Shown here one piece after another: positions 11,500 to 12,327 of a stretch of DNA of 12,327 nt. Below the pieces are notes generated by a model that was not told the origin of the DNA, ran no database searches, and saw only the letters and a program-made list of their open reading frames with translations. Numbering within the stretch: the stretch's first letter is position 1; each line of letters opens with the position of its first letter. Source of the DNA: DATBED01 sp036276195 (GTDB taxonomy: Bacteria; Patescibacteriota; Saccharimonadia; Saccharimonadales; UBA4665); NCBI GenBank assembly GCA_036276195.1, contig DATBED010000094.1, forward strand, positions 1-12,327. Direction: 5' to 3'. The position numbers and the translations under genes are program-made.

Positions 11500-11790
11500 T
11501 TAATTGGGATCCATCTGATCTGGGGCTTCTGGCACATAGGGTGCGTCAGCCACTGCTCCAGCAACCCAAAATATTCCCCCCGCCCCAATCGTATCCATAC
11601 CAAACATCATTAAGTTACCACCGTCACCGTTACCTTTAATTGCTTCGACAGCACCAACTAGAACCGTTACTACTCCTGCCGCCATAACGGCTACTCCACC
11701 CAAACGAAAATGTCTAGGATGCTCTACGCCTTGCTCATCTGCAAAACCTTCGCCAACTAACCGTTCTACCACAGCCCTTATTTTACTCAT
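11500..11790 (-). CDS. Small two-segment membrane protein, unknown
   Basis: 96 residues from the ATG at 11790. A TTG three codons upstream (11799) would add Met-Ile-Gly, but TACATT (11803-11798) lies seven bases before the ATG and overlaps that TTG, so the ATG is the better start in this leaderless style. The protein has a basic N-terminus (SKIRAVVERLVGEGF), a first membrane segment (about 29-45, LGGVAVMAAGVVTVLVGAV), a Gly-rich loop and a second segment (about 63-81, FGMDTIGAGGIFWVAGAVA), then an acidic Pro-rich tail. I know no function. Confidence 0.6.
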   Translation of the reverse strand: MSKIRAVVERLVGEGFADEQGVEHPRHFRLGGVAVMAAGVVTVLVGAVEAIKGNGDGGNLMMFGMDTIGAGGIFWVAGAVADAPYVPEAPDQMDPN

Positions 11791-11797
11791 ACCTATC

Positions 11798-11824
11798 AAT
11801 GTACCCGTTTACCTCAGGTGAGCA
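11798..11824 (-). promoter_or_regulatory. Promoter of the 11500-11790 gene (leaderless)
   Basis: Minus strand: TTGCTC (11824-11819) as -35 and TACATT (11803-11798) as -10, 15 to 16 bases apart, with the ATG seven bases after the -10. Confidence 0.5.
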
Positions 11825-11915
11825 AGCAGTAGCGAGTTGGGATCAACTGAAGCGAGAACTGATAGCCATGTGGCAAATAGTAAATCAGATTAGGGAAGAA
11901 GCTGCTGCTGCCTAA
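11799..11915 (+). CDS. Possible 38-residue protein, divergent
   Basis: A plus-strand frame from ATG 11799 to TAA 11915 encodes 38 residues beginning MYPFTSGEQAVASWDQLKRE and ending in NQIREEAAAA. From residue 7 on it reads like a genuine helical segment, with regularly spaced hydrophobics (V11, W14, L17, L21, W25, I27/V28, I31) and balanced charges. There is no Shine-Dalgarno, and the start codon lies within the -10 box of the divergent gene. It may be a small gene, the remnant of a longer one, or chance. No other gene is seen in 11800-11959. Confidence 0.3.
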   Translation: MYPFTSGEQAVASWDQLKRELIAMWQIVNQIREEAAAA

Positions 11916-11959
11916 GGGCACGCTACTGAACCTTACTAAAAGCTGCAATTTACGAATAT

Positions 11960-12327
11960 TTACAAACACCGCGCAGTGATAAACAGTGCTGTTGACCCTA
12001 GAGACCCGGCAGCACCCGTAACTGTATATAGCTCGCCGTTATCAGTAACTGTGACGGTACTTGGCTGGTCTGTGTAATTAGGAATTATCTCGGCATTATT
12101 AGTACTATTACCGGTGTTTATAGAAACCCTGAAGTTACCGTTGCCCTTAGATATAACGGCAAAATCACCTGTTGCTGGATACTCACCATCTTCGTCTGTG
12201 CTGATTGCATTACCCATCTGTATCTGTTCACCGCCTGGTACATCAGAAATACTGTCGCTATTGTAGCGGGGGGTACCATGAGCACCACAGCGAACCATGG
12301 TTACATTACCTATGCCCTCAACTGTAT
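11960..12327 (-). CDS. C-terminal part of an unknown beta-rich protein, cut by the window edge
   Basis: The frame is open to the last base of the window. The Met at 12298 lies within it, but nine further codons (TVEGIGNVT) precede it without a stop, so the gene most likely starts outside. The visible part, about 122 residues, is polar and rich in Gly, Thr, Asn and Ser with alternating strand patterns (GDFAVISKGNGNFRVSINTGN, then STVTVTDNGELYTVTGAAGS) and ends in ALFITARCL. This looks like an extracellular or structural beta protein. I see no known motif. It is on the same strand as the three genes to its left. Confidence 0.6.
   Translation of the reverse strand, partial: TVEGIGNVTMVRCGAHGTPRYNSDSISDVPGGEQIQMGNAISTDEDGEYPATGDFAVISKGNGNFRVSINTGNSTNNAEIIPNYTDQPSTVTVTDNGELYTVTGAAGSLGSTALFITARCL

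Overview
The window looks like a chromosomal segment of a small-genome bacterium. I favour the Candidate Phyla Radiation, Saccharibacteria-like, on gene content and style: a PspC/PadR pair, a Fur-family regulator, many small membrane proteins, and many genes whose -10 box lies only 6-8 bases before the start codon (leaderless transcripts). This placement is inference. TGA is used as a stop (for example at 6933-6935 and 9256-9258), so UGA is not recoded here.

Left part (1-4222): a consensus promoter drives an initiator tRNA-fMet gene with an encoded CCA end and its own terminator. Downstream lies what looks like a row of single-gene cassettes, visibly more A+T-rich than the rest. In order they carry an M23 peptidase without a signal peptide (381-1013), an unknown protein (1237-1839), an HTH/GHKL-ATPase/STAS-like fusion (2155-3213) and another unknown protein (3480-4184). 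The first three end in a structured repeat whose 3' end, like the tRNA, is CAACCA, and each CAACCA is followed at once by a Rho-independent terminator. A 48-base perfect direct repeat covers the tRNA 3' tip plus terminator (272-319 and 3331-3378) and continues as a roughly 42-base imperfect repeat. A 33-base motif occurs at 995, 1875 and 4190, the last copy marking the right edge. No integrase or transposase is present. I read this as repeated site-specific insertion at the tRNA-fMet 3' end by a recombinase encoded elsewhere; this is the most interesting part of the window.

Middle part (4228-8266): a five-segment membrane protein is translationally coupled to a UbiA-type prenyltransferase. 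These converge on a PadR-pspC operon on the minus strand, with a Fur-family gene upstream. Divergent from fur is a Thr/Ser/Gln-rich protein with a C-terminal membrane anchor.

Right part (8354-12327): a 29-codon gene has a consensus promoter, a leader, a strong ribosome binding site and a strong bidirectional terminator. It faces a minus-strand pair, a secreted S53 (sedolisin) peptidase followed by a His-containing membrane protein. Next come a small membrane protein, a 130-140 bp imperfect palindrome, two small unrecognised genes with near-leaderless promoters, and a gene cut by the right edge of the window.
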